This document shows, in pieces, positions 25,896 through 34,915 of a stretch of 47,054 nt of DNA. The stretch covers positions 1-47,054 of the forward strand of contig NZ_JADEVE010000171.1 of NCBI RefSeq assembly GCF_016125955.1, written 5' to 3'. Origin of the DNA: Acetomicrobium sp. S15 = DSM 107314 (GTDB taxonomy: Bacteria > Synergistota > Synergistia > Synergistales > Thermosynergistaceae). The notes below the pieces were generated by a model. It ran no database searches. It was not told where the DNA came from and worked only from the letters and a program-made list of their open reading frames with translations. Position 1 is the first letter of the stretch; each line of letters starts with the position of its first letter. Position numbers and translations under genes: made by a program.

Positions 25896-26303
25896 ATGAA
25901 GAGAAGCCTCAAAGTGCAGTTCATGGTTATGGTATTTATGGCTGTGGCGTTGATGGCCTCGGTGGCGTTCGCTCAGAATGAGTCGCTGGAAACATACATC
26001 TCCATAAGTCCTCTTTTTGTAGACGGCAAGCTCGTGGAGGATAACGTGGTCTATGTGAACTCTGTTTACTTAGAAGGGACTGTCGCATCTGATACGGGGA
26101 TTGTTTCGCTTCGATGGAAAAGTGACCGCGGTGGGGGTGGAAATGTACAGCTATTCATTGGGAAGTTCGGTGAGACCAACTTGAACGGCAAGTGGCGTAT
26201 TCCCAAAGTGCCATTAGCCATGGGTGCAAATACGATCACCATAGAGGCAAAGAGCGTAAATGGCAAGCTTTTCTCTAAGCAGGTGACTATATATCGTCGT
26301 TAA
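25896..26303 (+). CDS. Small secreted beta-rich protein
   Basis: 135 residues with a clear Sec signal peptide: Lys/Arg N terminus, hydrophobic core MVMVFMAVALMASV, AFA cleavage site after residue 26. The mature part of about 109 residues is beta-strand-rich (YISISPLFVDGK, VYLEGTVASDTG, GANTITIEAKSVNGK) and looks like one immunoglobulin-like or bacterial Ig-type module. GGGGG lies 8 nt before the ATG. It faces the larger repeat protein at 26457-28238 tail to tail. No family assigned; an extracytoplasmic structural or binding role is inferred. Confidence 0.75.
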   Translation: MKRSLKVQFMVMVFMAVALMASVAFAQNESLETYISISPLFVDGKLVEDNVVYVNSVYLEGTVASDTGIVSLRWKSDRGGGGNVQLFIGKFGETNLNGKWRIPKVPLAMGANTITIEAKSVNGKLFSKQVTIYRR

Positions 26304-26376
26304 ACCTGTAAGCGCGCTTTAAGGTGTATGAAACTCTTAGCTTGTAGTGCTTGTCGAGGTTGCCACGTAATAGACG

Positions 26377-26417
26377 GGGGTTGCCCATGGTATCTTATGA
26401 CAAACCAGGGCAACCCC
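26377..26417. terminator. Hairpin between convergent secreted-protein genes
   Basis: GGGGTTGCCC pairs with GGGCAACCCC, with a further TGG/CCA pairing inside, between two convergent stop codons. Probably a two-way terminator, though neither side has a T-run. Confidence 0.5.
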
Positions 26418-26456
26418 ATCTGCATTAGGCAAACTTAGTTCTTTCTTTGGCACATA

Positions 26457-28238
26457 TTAGCGTGTGATCTTATTTCTTAAGACCTGCCCATCAGCAAGTT
26501 GAAGGAGGATCTCGAAATTCTCCGGCGAAGTGCCAAATTTCCCGTTATCTGCAAGCCACAGGTGCAGTTCCGTCTCACCAATAACATCCATTCTGAAAGA
26601 TCCATCCATCTCAGAAAGGATGTTCCCAGAAGCGGTCCTGGTCACCACGATGTTCCAAGCCCCATTGCCTGGGATGGTGTCCCAAGTTCCACTTTCACCG
26701 TCGAGGGCCTGAATTGTGATGCTTTCAATCGTGCCTTTTATGCCGCGTAACTCGAGTTTGACATGGGCATCAGGATTCGCGTCTGCCGATGCAAGAAGCG
26801 TAGAAATTTCACCCTTCGGGAGGTAGTTCTTGGGGCCTTTGCCTAAGTATTTCGCGCGAATCTTATCTGAAAGCTGCGGAGCCGTGGCTGATTCGGTATC
26901 TCTGGTAACCGATCGCTCAAAGATTCGGCCATCGCTCATGACCACAATGACTTTGTATGCTACGTCACCTTCGACGATAGTGCCATTATCAGAAATCCAT
27001 AGGTTAAGATTTTTTCTGCCCGAGACAGGTATCGAAACAGAGCCGTTGCTTGCATTCAAGACTTTGCCCGAGGCGTCCGTCACCGCAACTAGCCATTTGC
27101 CATTTCCAGGAATCGTGTCCCACTCCGTTGCGCCATCGTCGCCCCTGACAATGATGTTAACGATGGTCCCGCGGGCAGAAAGTTCTGTTGCGATCTTCCA
27201 GTCAGCCTTTCCATCGCTTTTGAGCAGTTCGTTCCTGGAGGTCAGGTCTCCTTTCCCTGGAACCTGCAATACCGCATCGAGGATGCCTTCCTGCGATATT
27301 ATACCGGTCGTTTCCTCTCGCACAGCTACTTTGCGTAGAGTCGTCCCGTCGTTAAATTTCACAATGACTTCGTACTGGGTTTCGCCCTTGGTAATGGAAC
27401 CGTTATCTGCAACCCACAGGTCCAACGTCGTATCGCCTTCGACGGCGAACTTCACGCTTCCATCTGGCCTATTGCGCATTTCGTTGCCCTTAAAGACTGC
27501 CACAGCCCAGGTGCCGTTGCCTGGCACGGTGTCCCACGCAGAAGATGTGCCGTCAACGTTGCGGATGACGATTTCCTCTACCACAGAAATAGCGTCGAAT
27601 CGGATGCGAAAATGGGCATCCTTGACACCATCTGCCTTTATGGTCTCTCCGCGCTGCACTACATCTTTGTCTCCGATGCCATAGAGGACAGCCGAGATCT
27701 TCTCCTCTACTTGAGGTACTTGAGGTTCGGCTGGCTTTGCAGTTAAGACTTCTGGCCTGGCGGCAACGGTGGTTCTTGCAGTTGCAGTGCTGCCATCGAC
27801 AAAGGAAACGGTAATCTCATATTCTCTCTTTTCAGAGAAAGCCGTTCCATCGTCGGCGACGTAGATGTTAAGAGTCACATAACCGAGAAAGGGGCGGGCC
27901 GAGAGTGCCCCCGAGAGCGTAGTCAAGGTTTCACCCTGACCATCCTTAACCACCATGGCCCATAAGTCATTACCCGGAATCGTGTCCCACCCTCTGTCGG
28001 TGCCAATCGCCTTGAGACTTACCCCCGTAATTGCGCCAAGTCCCTTGATGGATACGACAAAGTGTGCATCGGGTATTTTGTCGGGAGAGAGGTCTTCCTT
28101 CATGCCAAGGACATCGGAAGCCATATCCTGGAAGGTGAAACTCTGTATCTCTGCCTTTGCAGCGAAGGCCGGCTGCGCATATGCTATAAGCATCGCAAGC
28201 AATGGAAGAAAGAGGATAAACTTTGCCGGTTTCTTCAT
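26457..28238 (-). CDS. Secreted four-repeat protein of unknown function
   Basis: 593 residues from ATG 28238 (GGGGGG upstream), with a signal peptide cleaved after the AFA motif near residue 26. The mature protein is four tandem domains of about 140 residues. Each has WDT(I/V)PGN-x2-W (at about 84, 235, 373 and 519), preceded by an I-x-G-(I/V) strand and followed about 40 residues later by a (V/S)ADNG or ADDG turn and a YE(I/V)-V-F-x-DG strand. There is no membrane anchor, sortase signal or catalytic motif. It looks like an extracellular or periplasmic adhesion or binding protein built from a beta-sandwich repeat that was not recognised. It is convergent with another secreted beta-rich protein. 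Confidence 0.8.
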   Translation of the reverse strand: MKKPAKFILFLPLLAMLIAYAQPAFAAKAEIQSFTFQDMASDVLGMKEDLSPDKIPDAHFVVSIKGLGAITGVSLKAIGTDRGWDTIPGNDLWAMVVKDGQGETLTTLSGALSARPFLGYVTLNIYVADDGTAFSEKREYEITVSFVDGSTATARTTVAARPEVLTAKPAEPQVPQVEEKISAVLYGIGDKDVVQRGETIKADGVKDAHFRIRFDAISVVEEIVIRNVDGTSSAWDTVPGNGTWAVAVFKGNEMRNRPDGSVKFAVEGDTTLDLWVADNGSITKGETQYEVIVKFNDGTTLRKVAVREETTGIISQEGILDAVLQVPGKGDLTSRNELLKSDGKADWKIATELSARGTIVNIIVRGDDGATEWDTIPGNGKWLVAVTDASGKVLNASNGSVSIPVSGRKNLNLWISDNGTIVEGDVAYKVIVVMSDGRIFERSVTRDTESATAPQLSDKIRAKYLGKGPKNYLPKGEISTLLASADANPDAHVKLELRGIKGTIESITIQALDGESGTWDTIPGNGAWNIVVTRTASGNILSEMDGSFRMDVIGETELHLWLADNGKFGTSPENFEILLQLADGQVLRNKITR

Positions 28239-28497
28239 TTGCAATCCCCCCTTTAATTTAATCTATACTTATGCTTAATTATTATTATACAAGTATTATA
28301 CCACGATCTGTTGTATGTAATAAACCTCTGCATGCAAACCAAGCACCTTGCCTCTATTGTCGAAAGGACGTATCGCTCTTGATCGTAGTCATAATTCAAG
28401 GCTCGTTTCTGTGGTGGTAAAACCAAGGTTGTCGGTTGGTTTTATGCTACCAAAGGGAGTTAATCGCACCGCTCATTTTGCGAGAGCACTTTGCCTG

Positions 28498-28526
28498 TTG
28501 ACAAAAATTTGAAAGGATGTTACAAT
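28498..28526 (+). promoter_or_regulatory. Sigma-70-type promoter of the fructose operon
   Basis: TTGACA at 28498-28503, a 17-bp spacer and TACAAT at 28521-28526: one mismatch to consensus. It lies 38 bp upstream of the regulator start. The rest of 28239-28497 holds no gene. Confidence 0.75.
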
Positions 28527-28546
28527 ATGCAAAAATGAGCAAAATC

Positions 28547-28560
28547 GATCATAGGTGATC
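28547..28560 (+). promoter_or_regulatory. Inverted repeat at the regulator's ribosome site
   Basis: GATCA-TAGG-TGATC, overlapping the AGGTG ribosome site and lying about 20 bp after the -10 box. It is placed where a DeoR-type repressor could bind to control its own operon, or where the repeat could hide the ribosome site. Inference only. Confidence 0.35.
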
Positions 28561-28563
28561 ATG

Positions 28564-29337
28564 ATGTTCGCAGAGGAAAGAAGAGCGGCAATTGCGGAAA
28601 TCCTGAAAGGAGGCAACTCCGTATATGTCGCCGAACTATGCAAAGAGTTCGGCGTCTCAGAGGCCACGATCAGGCGCGACCTCGCAGTGTTGGAGAGGAT
28701 GCGGCTTTTGAAGAGAACTCACGGCGGTGCCGTGCCTCCAACGTTTGGATTGGAGTCCTCTTTCGAGGAAAAGCGGGTTCAAAACCTCGATCTAAAAGCC
28801 ATGATCGGACGTACCGCAGCATCGCTCGTCAACGATGACGAGACGATATTGCTCGATGCCGGCACGACGACCTTGCAGATCGCCTTAAACCTCCGCGGCC
28901 GCCGTATAACCGTCGCGACGAACTGCATCGACGTGGCCAACGCGTTCATCGACGATCCCGCCGTGGAGGTGTGGCTTTTGGGCGGGATCCTGCGGAAAAA
29001 GCCCAGATCATTGGTGGGGTTTCTGGCCAACGAAGCCCTTAACACCCTCCACTTCGACAAGGTTTTCCTCGCAGCCAACGCAGTGCATGTTAAATTTGGC
29101 GCCACGACGCCGAACATGCTCGAAGCAGAGACCAAGCGTCGGATGTTGATGGCCGGCAGGGAAAAGATTCTCGTAGCTGACCACTCGAAATTCGGCCTCG
29201 GAGGCATCTGCCGGATATGCGACTTAGAAGAGCTCGATCTCATCATCACCGATATATACGCCGATAAAGACGTCACCTCTGAGATCGAAAGAAAGACCGA
29301 GGTTTTATACGCTGGGGAAGGAGGAGTAATTGCATGA
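28564..29337 (+). CDS. DeoR-family transcriptional regulator of fructose operon
   Basis: About 257 residues. The N-terminal DeoR winged helix includes ERRAAIAEILK, the recognition helix VSEATIRRDLAVLE and LKRTHGGAV. The C-terminal sugar-phosphate sensor domain carries ILLDAGTTTLQIA and the Lys in LVADHSKFG. Several starts are possible; ATG 28564 has AGGTG 6 nt upstream and gives the usual MFAEER opening. It overlaps the kinase gene by 4 nt (ATGA). Homologues next to fruK sense fructose-1-phosphate and usually repress the operon; that is assumed here. Confidence 0.9.
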   Translation: MFAEERRAAIAEILKGGNSVYVAELCKEFGVSEATIRRDLAVLERMRLLKRTHGGAVPPTFGLESSFEEKRVQNLDLKAMIGRTAASLVNDDETILLDAGTTTLQIALNLRGRRITVATNCIDVANAFIDDPAVEVWLLGGILRKKPRSLVGFLANEALNTLHFDKVFLAANAVHVKFGATTPNMLEAETKRRMLMAGREKILVADHSKFGLGGICRICDLEELDLIITDIYADKDVTSEIERKTEVLYAGEGGVIA

Positions 29338-30278
29338 CCGCCATCGTGACGGTTACGCCCAATCCCGCAATAGACCACACGATCTTCGTGCCTAATTTTT
29401 CGCCCGGAAAAGTGAACCGCGCCGAGGGAGAGAGGTTCGATGCCGGAGGCAAGGGTCTAAACGTAGCTTCTTTTCTGAAGGATTTTGCCCTCGAAGACAT
29501 CTCGGCATCCGGATTCTTGGGGAATGAGAACAAAGAACTATTCGAGAGGTATCTCGAAAAAAGAGAAATTCGCAACGAATTCGTCTCTGTCGACGGCAAG
29601 ACGAGGACGAACATCAAGATCATCGATGAGAGTAAAGGCGAGATTACCGATATCAACTTCTCCGGATTCAACTGCACCGCAAGGGACTGCAGCGACCTAA
29701 AAGAGAGACTCACGCGTTTAGCCAAAACGCACCGATGGTTCGTCCTCTCCGGAAGCCTTCCTCCCGGCGCTCCCGATGAGCTGTTTTACGAAATAACCAT
29801 ACTTTTAAAGTCGCTCAGGCTGCACGTCGCCGTAGACACCAGCGGCGAAGCGCTTAAAAAAGCCGCCAAAGCGAGGCCAGACATCGTGAAGCCCAATCTG
29901 GCTGAATTCAGTGCTCTTGCGGGCATATCGAATCCCACCGAGGAGGCGATCATATCTGGCCTCAAAGAGCTTTTGAAATCGGGGGTCCAAACGGTGGCGC
30001 TCTCTATGGGTGAAAAGGGGGCAATCTTTGCAAGCAAGGGAAAGTTCATCCGTACTATCCCCCCCGAAGTGAAAGTCTTAAGCACGGTCGGTGCGGGAGA
30101 TGCTATGGTGGCGGGATTGGTGGCAGGAGAAAACATCGGGTACTCCTTCGAAGAGCGGGCAAGATTGGCCACGGCCTTTTCTGCGGCAGCGTTGACCAAG
30201 TTGGGCCCGGGAAGGACTAGTCGAGAAAGGGTGTATCCATTAATGAAAGATATCAAAATTGAGGAGGTAAGGACATGA
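29334..30278 (+). CDS. fruK: 1-phosphofructokinase
   Basis: 314 residues, PfkB family: phosphorylates fructose-1-phosphate to fructose-1,6-bisphosphate. Seen: TPNPAIDHTI at the N terminus, the FDAGGKGLNVA substrate motif (residues about 35-45), LSGSLPPG, VKPNLAEF, and the PfkB signature 2 STVGAGDAMVAG with catalytic Asp. GGAGG 9 nt before ATG. 4-nt overlaps with both neighbours show tight translation coupling. Its place between a DeoR regulator and fructose EIIA favours FruK over tagatose-6-phosphate kinase. Confidence 0.93.
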   Translation: MTAIVTVTPNPAIDHTIFVPNFSPGKVNRAEGERFDAGGKGLNVASFLKDFALEDISASGFLGNENKELFERYLEKREIRNEFVSVDGKTRTNIKIIDESKGEITDINFSGFNCTARDCSDLKERLTRLAKTHRWFVLSGSLPPGAPDELFYEITILLKSLRLHVAVDTSGEALKKAAKARPDIVKPNLAEFSALAGISNPTEEAIISGLKELLKSGVQTVALSMGEKGAIFASKGKFIRTIPPEVKVLSTVGAGDAMVAGLVAGENIGYSFEERARLATAFSAAALTKLGPGRTSRERVYPLMKDIKIEEVRT

Positions 30279-30742
30279 GGGTGAGCGAACTGCTTTCTGA
30301 GGATCGAATACTGCTTGATTTAGACGCATCAACAAAGGAAGAGGTTTGGTCGGCCATGGCGAGCGTGCTTAACGAAGCTGGAGTCGTCACAGATTTAGAA
30401 GCTTACCTTAAGGATGTAGAGGCCCGAGAAAAGATGGGAACGACTGGCGTAGGGCACGGGGTCGCAATACCGCACGCGAAGTCTTCGGCTGTCAAGTCGC
30501 CGGGGCTCGCCATGGCGCGCACTAAGAAGGGCATAGACGTGAGCTCCCTCGACGGATCTCTGGCAGACATCTTCTTCCTAATCGCCGCCCCCCTCGACGC
30601 CGACAAGGTCTACCTTCAAGCGCTTTCCAAATTGGCGCGACTCTTGATGCACGACTCTTTCAGGGATGGGCTCAGATCGGCCGGAGAGCCGAAGGAAATT
30701 TTGAGGGTAATAGCTTCCTTAGAAGAAGAGATGGATAAGTAG
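30275..30742 (+). CDS. PTS fructose-type EIIA component
   Basis: 155 residues, a single EIIA(Fru/Ntr-like) domain; accepts phosphate from HPr on His67 in GHGVAIPHAKS and passes it to EIIB. It is a separate polypeptide, not fused to HPr as in enteric FruB. AGGAGG precedes ATG 30275 inside the kinase tail. The next gene starts 18 bp later. Confidence 0.92.
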   Translation: MRVSELLSEDRILLDLDASTKEEVWSAMASVLNEAGVVTDLEAYLKDVEAREKMGTTGVGHGVAIPHAKSSAVKSPGLAMARTKKGIDVSSLDGSLADIFFLIAAPLDADKVYLQALSKLARLLMHDSFRDGLRSAGEPKEILRVIASLEEEMDK

Positions 30743-30760
30743 CGAAGGAGGGCGAGTTGT

Positions 30761-32152
30761 ATGAGCAAAATTGTGGCTGTAACGGCATGCCCTACGGGTA
30801 TAGCCCACACATACATGGCGGCGGAATCGCTAAAAGTGGGCGCTCAGAAGCTGGGGCACGATATAAAAGTGGAGACCATGGGTTCTTCGGGCGTGGAAAA
30901 CCAGCTGACGGAAGAGGACATAGCGCAAGCCGACATAGTCATCATAGCAGCCGACACGAATGTCGATACTTCAAGGTTCGCGGGCAAGCCCGTATATACG
31001 ACATCTACAGGTATAGCCATAAAAGACGGCGCCGTTGTAATCAATGAAGCTCTCAAAAGTGCAACGGTTACGGCGGAAAAGTACGTATCCGAAACGAAAG
31101 AGATAAGCGCGAGGAGATCAGCCCAGCGCACAGGGGCTTACAAGCACCTCATGACCGGCGTCTCTCACATAATACCCATAGTCGTCGCGGGCGGTATATG
31201 CATAGCTTTGTCCTTTGCCTTCGGGATCCATGCCGCCGAAGAAGAGGGGTCTCTGGCTGCGGCCTTGATGCAGATAGGCGGGGGAGCGGCTTTCGCCCTG
31301 ATGGTGCCCGTGCTAGCCGGATACATAGCCTATTCCATAGCCGATCGCCCGGGGCTCGCGCCGGGGCTTATAGGCGGCATGCTGGCCAATCAGATAGGAG
31401 CCGGTTTTCTCGGCGGCCTCGCGGCTGGGTTCATAGCAGGATACATAGTGCTCTGGTTAAAGAAATCTATAAAACTGCCGAAAAGCCTTGAAGGACTCAT
31501 GCCGGTCTTGGTCCTGCCGCTCTTTTCGACGCTGATAGTCGGGCTTTTGATGGTATATGTGATCGGCACGCCCGTGAAAAGCGCCATGGACTGGCTGACG
31601 GAGGGCCTAAGAAGCATGAGCGGCGCCAATGCGGCTATTTTGGGCCTGCTCCTCGGAGCGATGATGGCGCTGGATATGGGAGGTCCTGTCAACAAGGCGG
31701 CCTATACCTTCGCAGTGGGGCTCCTCGCAAGCAATACTTTTGAGCCGATGGCCGCCGTGATGGCCGCAGGCATGACGCCTCCGCTTGGCATCGCCCTCGC
31801 CACATTCATGGCTAAGAACAAATTCACGCCGGAAGAGCATGAAGCCGGGAAAGCCGCAGCGGTGCTCGGCATATCATTCATAACGGAAGGGGCAATACCT
31901 TTCGCCGCGGCGGACCCCCTGCGGGTTATACCGTCCATCATGGCCGGGTCGGCGGTCACAGGAGCTCTATCCATGTACTTCCGTTGCACGCTCAGGGCCC
32001 CGCACGGCGGAATCTTCGTGCTGCCGATCCCAAACGCCGTGGGAAACCTCGGTTTTTACGTCATGGCCATTCTCGCCGGAACGATAATAACGGCGCTGCT
32101 CGTAACTATTTTGAAGCCGAGCCTGGCCCAGGCGAAAACACACGTGTCATAG
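30761..32152 (+). CDS. fruA: PTS fructose-specific EIIBC component
   Basis: 463 residues. EIIB domain (1-100) with active Cys10 in [14 protein letters not shown]; membrane EIIC domain (about 125-455) with eight or so hydrophobic segments, including [25 protein letters not shown]-equivalent region [13 protein letters not shown] and [14 protein letters not shown]. Imports fructose and releases fructose-1-phosphate inside the cell for FruK. No EIIA domain is fused, as the upstream gene supplies it. GGAGG 8-9 nt before ATG. Sugar specificity rests on the fruK neighbourhood. Confidence 0.93.
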   Translation: MSKIVAVTACPTGIAHTYMAAESLKVGAQKLGHDIKVETMGSSGVENQLTEEDIAQADIVIIAADTNVDTSRFAGKPVYTTSTGIAIKDGAVVINEALKSATVTAEKYVSETKEISARRSAQRTGAYKHLMTGVSHIIPIVVAGGICIALSFAFGIHAAEEEGSLAAALMQIGGGAAFALMVPVLAGYIAYSIADRPGLAPGLIGGMLANQIGAGFLGGLAAGFIAGYIVLWLKKSIKLPKSLEGLMPVLVLPLFSTLIVGLLMVYVIGTPVKSAMDWLTEGLRSMSGANAAILGLLLGAMMALDMGGPVNKAAYTFAVGLLASNTFEPMAAVMAAGMTPPLGIALATFMAKNKFTPEEHEAGKAAAVLGISFITEGAIPFAAADPLRVIPSIMAGSAVTGALSMYFRCTLRAPHGGIFVLPIPNAVGNLGFYVMAILAGTIITALLVTILKPSLAQAKTHVS

Positions 32153-32279
32153 GCCACAGCGGCTGCCTTGCTGTGATTGCTCGAGACCGTATTTTAGGTT
32201 ACAAAGCGCCCTTAACAGGAATGCCCGCTAAGGGTGAAAAGACGAACTTACAAAAAAGCAGCGCGAAGGAGAGAAAGCG

Positions 32280-33254
32280 ATGATCAAGCGTCGTGTGCAT
32301 CTTTTGGCCACAGGCGGGACGATCGCCACGGTCTACCGGCCTGATCTTCAAGGTTTAGCAGCGGGTTTGAGCGGGCAAGAGCTCATGGTGGAACCACCTC
32401 CCGGGGTTGATGTGACCGTAGAGGACTTTTCACGCGTAAACAGCACTTACGTTACCCCGCGGGATATGCTCGGTCTATCTCGTCGAATCCGGGCGATCCT
32501 CACCGCTAAAGAAGCAGATGGCATCGTCGTAACCCACGGCACCTCTACCATGGAAGAGACGGCATTTTTCTTAGACGTCACCGTGCCCAATCCCATACCA
32601 GTGGTGCTCACCGGCGCCCAGCGAGCTGCTGCAGAGCCATTCCCCGACGGTCCAGCCAACCTCTCGGCGGCGCTTGAAGCGGCTTCGTCTCCATTGAGCC
32701 GCGGGAGAGGAACGCTTTTGGTCTTCGCCGGTGAAATACATGCCGCACGGAGCGTCCGCAAGGAACACACGTCAAATCTCAAGGCCTTCAGCTCCGGCGA
32801 TGCAGGGCTGCTCGGCCAGGTGGACCCAGGTGGCGTAGTTTACTTCAGAGATATCGAAGAGACGAGAAAATTTTCCGTCGAAGCGATAGAGGAAAACGTG
32901 GACCTGGTATCGTTCGCCGCAGGCATGGACGCGCGATACATCGAGACCTCGATCGCGCGCAAAGCGGCGGGTTTGGTGGTCGAGGGCGTAGGCATGGGCA
33001 ACGTCAACGAAGCATTCTATCGAGGAATTAAAGCTGCACGAGAGCACGGCATGGTCGTGGTTGTGGTCTCGCGCTCTCCCAACGGCCGAGTGTTGCCGCG
33101 CTACGGCTACGCCGGCGGCGGCGCTTCCCTGGCCCGCGAAGGCGTCATATTTGGCGGACGCTTAAGCGCCGCTAAAGCGCGGCTCCTTCTCATGATAAGC
33201 TTGGGCGCAGGGCTCAAAGAGCCCGAATTGGCAGAGCTCTTCGCACAATACTGA
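32280..33254 (+). CDS. L-asparaginase
   Basis: 324 residues, type I/II asparaginase: hydrolyses asparagine to aspartate and ammonia. Both active-site segments are present: LLATGGTIATVY with the first catalytic Thr (about residues 9-20) and VVTHGTSTMEETAFFLD with the Thr-Asp region (about 83-99; the usual HGTDTMEET has Ser for Asp here). VLTGAQR follows. No signal peptide, so cytoplasmic. The ribosome site is GGAG in GAAGGAGAG. It follows the PTS operon after 127 bp; no functional link seen. The HGT(S)TMEET change deserves a check because that Asp takes part in catalysis in characterised enzymes. Confidence 0.85.
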   Translation: MIKRRVHLLATGGTIATVYRPDLQGLAAGLSGQELMVEPPPGVDVTVEDFSRVNSTYVTPRDMLGLSRRIRAILTAKEADGIVVTHGTSTMEETAFFLDVTVPNPIPVVLTGAQRAAAEPFPDGPANLSAALEAASSPLSRGRGTLLVFAGEIHAARSVRKEHTSNLKAFSSGDAGLLGQVDPGGVVYFRDIEETRKFSVEAIEENVDLVSFAAGMDARYIETSIARKAAGLVVEGVGMGNVNEAFYRGIKAAREHGMVVVVVSRSPNGRVLPRYGYAGGGASLAREGVIFGGRLSAAKARLLLMISLGAGLKEPELAELFAQY

Positions 33255-33418
33255 CCAGCAAATTTTCGCTCATCCAAAACCTAAACCCACACAGGCTTAA
33301 ATTCGCCTCATCCGCCTGCCCCGCAAGAGAGTGGGTCTGGAAGCGAGAGCATGTAAGAGAAAGAAGGAAAGTTATGCGAGACTAAGAAACACAAAAAGCA
33401 AAGACCCAACCCCGAGGT

Positions 33419-34852
33419 TCAACCTTTAACTACAGCCAGAGGCCGGAGGCGGGCAACCTTTCGGCTGATGTTGGCGCGCTCTACCACATCGACCACCCTT
33501 GAGACGTCTTTGTACGCCTCGGGAGCCTCTTCCTCTACGGTCTTCATGTCCTCAGCCATTACGACCACACCCTGCCTGGCAAGGCTTTTTACCACCGAGG
33601 CGCCGTCTGTGGCCTTCCTCGCAGCGTGCCTGCTCATTACGCGCCCTGCCCCGTGGCAGGTCGAAGAAAAGCACTCCTCGGCCGCGAGCTGGGTGCCCAC
33701 CAGGAGATAGCTCGCCGTGCCCATGCTGCCCGGTATGATGACGGGCTGGCCCACCTCGCGATACACGTGAGGAACCTTGGGATGACCTGCCGGCAAAGCG
33801 CGCGTGGCACCTTTTCTGTGGACACAAAGCTTTTGGACCTTTCCATCTACGGCGTGCTCCTCGATGTGGGCCATGTTGTGGCTCACGTCGTAAAGTAGCC
33901 TGAGCTCACATCCCGGGAAAAACCTCTCAAAGGCGTTCCTCACGAAATGAGCTATGACCTGCCTGTTAGCCATGGCGAAATTGGCCGCAGCCTGCATGGC
34001 GCCGACGTACGCCTGCGCCTCTTGAGAGGTGAGCGGAGCACAGCACAATTGCCTGTCGGGCACCGAGACGCCATACTTCCTCATCGCCCTGTTCATCACC
34101 TCTATATAATCGGTGCACACCTGATGCCCTAAGCCACGGCTTCCGCAGTGGATCATGATGGCCACCTGATTCGCCCTCATGCCGAAAACGGCTGCCACTC
34201 GAGGGTCGTAGATTTCGTCCACGCATTGGATCTCGAGGAAGTGGTTGCCCGAACCCAGCGTGCCGAGCTGGCGAAACCCCCTCTCCAGCGCCTTGTTTGA
34301 AACGGCATCGGACCTCGCAGAAGCGAACCCTCCGCCCTCCTCTATGTGCCCCAAGTCAGCCTCCACGCCGTAACCGCGCTTTACAGTCCATCGAGCGCCT
34401 TGGGCCAGCACGTCCTTCAGGTCTTTTTCCTTAAGGTGTAGTGCGCCGGAAGAACCCACGCCGGAAGGAACAGCTTTGAACAAGGCGGCCGCCAAGAGCT
34501 CAAGCTTCGAGGCGATCTCCTCTGCATCGATATCCGCAAGCATAAGGCGGACGCCGCAGGATATGTCGTAACCCACTCCTCCTGGAGAGACGACCCCTTC
34601 GTCCATGGAGAAGGCGGCGACTCCCCCTATGGGAAAGCCGTATCCCCAATGTATGTCCGGCATGGCGTAACTATATCGCTGAATGCCAGGTAGGCAAGCG
34701 ACATTGGCCACTTGAGCTAACACATTTTCCTCCTCTAAGTGCTTCAAAATGTAGTCATCACCGTATACGAGGCCGGGGACGTTCATCCCTTCGCGGCTTC
34801 CTTTGGGCAATATCCACCTCATCTCTCCGAATGGGCGCAACTCGATACCCAT
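33419..34852 (-). CDS. rtcB: RNA-splicing ligase RtcB
   Basis: 477 residues from ATG 34852 (GGAGG 8 nt upstream; the longer frame to 34867 starts inside the ribosome site). RtcB joins RNA 2',3'-cyclic phosphate or 3'-phosphate ends to 5'-OH ends using GTP and Mn. Seen: YDISCGVR with metal-binding Cys99, SGNHFLEIQ, MIHCGSRGLGHQV, YDVSHNMAH and VHRKGATRA with the guanylylated His. MPDIHWGYGFPIGG lies near 64-77. Its cofactor archease is encoded 0.4 kb away at 35239-35640 on the same strand, separated by an opposite-strand small gene. Confidence 0.95.
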   Translation of the reverse strand: MGIELRPFGEMRWILPKGSREGMNVPGLVYGDDYILKHLEEENVLAQVANVACLPGIQRYSYAMPDIHWGYGFPIGGVAAFSMDEGVVSPGGVGYDISCGVRLMLADIDAEEIASKLELLAAALFKAVPSGVGSSGALHLKEKDLKDVLAQGARWTVKRGYGVEADLGHIEEGGGFASARSDAVSNKALERGFRQLGTLGSGNHFLEIQCVDEIYDPRVAAVFGMRANQVAIMIHCGSRGLGHQVCTDYIEVMNRAMRKYGVSVPDRQLCCAPLTSQEAQAYVGAMQAAANFAMANRQVIAHFVRNAFERFFPGCELRLLYDVSHNMAHIEEHAVDGKVQKLCVHRKGATRALPAGHPKVPHVYREVGQPVIIPGSMGTASYLLVGTQLAAEECFSSTCHGAGRVMSRHAARKATDGASVVKSLARQGVVVMAEDMKTVEEEAPEAYKDVSRVVDVVERANISRKVARLRPLAVVKG

Positions 34853-34874
34853 TTCCTCCACCTCCATCCGAACG

Positions 34875-34890
34875 ATACTCGATCGTGTAT
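34875..34890. promoter_or_regulatory. Palindrome in the rtcB / selenoprotein divergent region
   Basis: ATACTCGATCGTGTAT is palindromic at 14 of 16 positions and sits in the middle of the 63-bp gap between two divergent genes, with A/T-rich -10-like boxes on both sides. Candidate operator; inference only. Confidence 0.35.
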
Positions 34891-34915
34891 TCTATTATGT
34901 GCGAGGTGATGCTCG

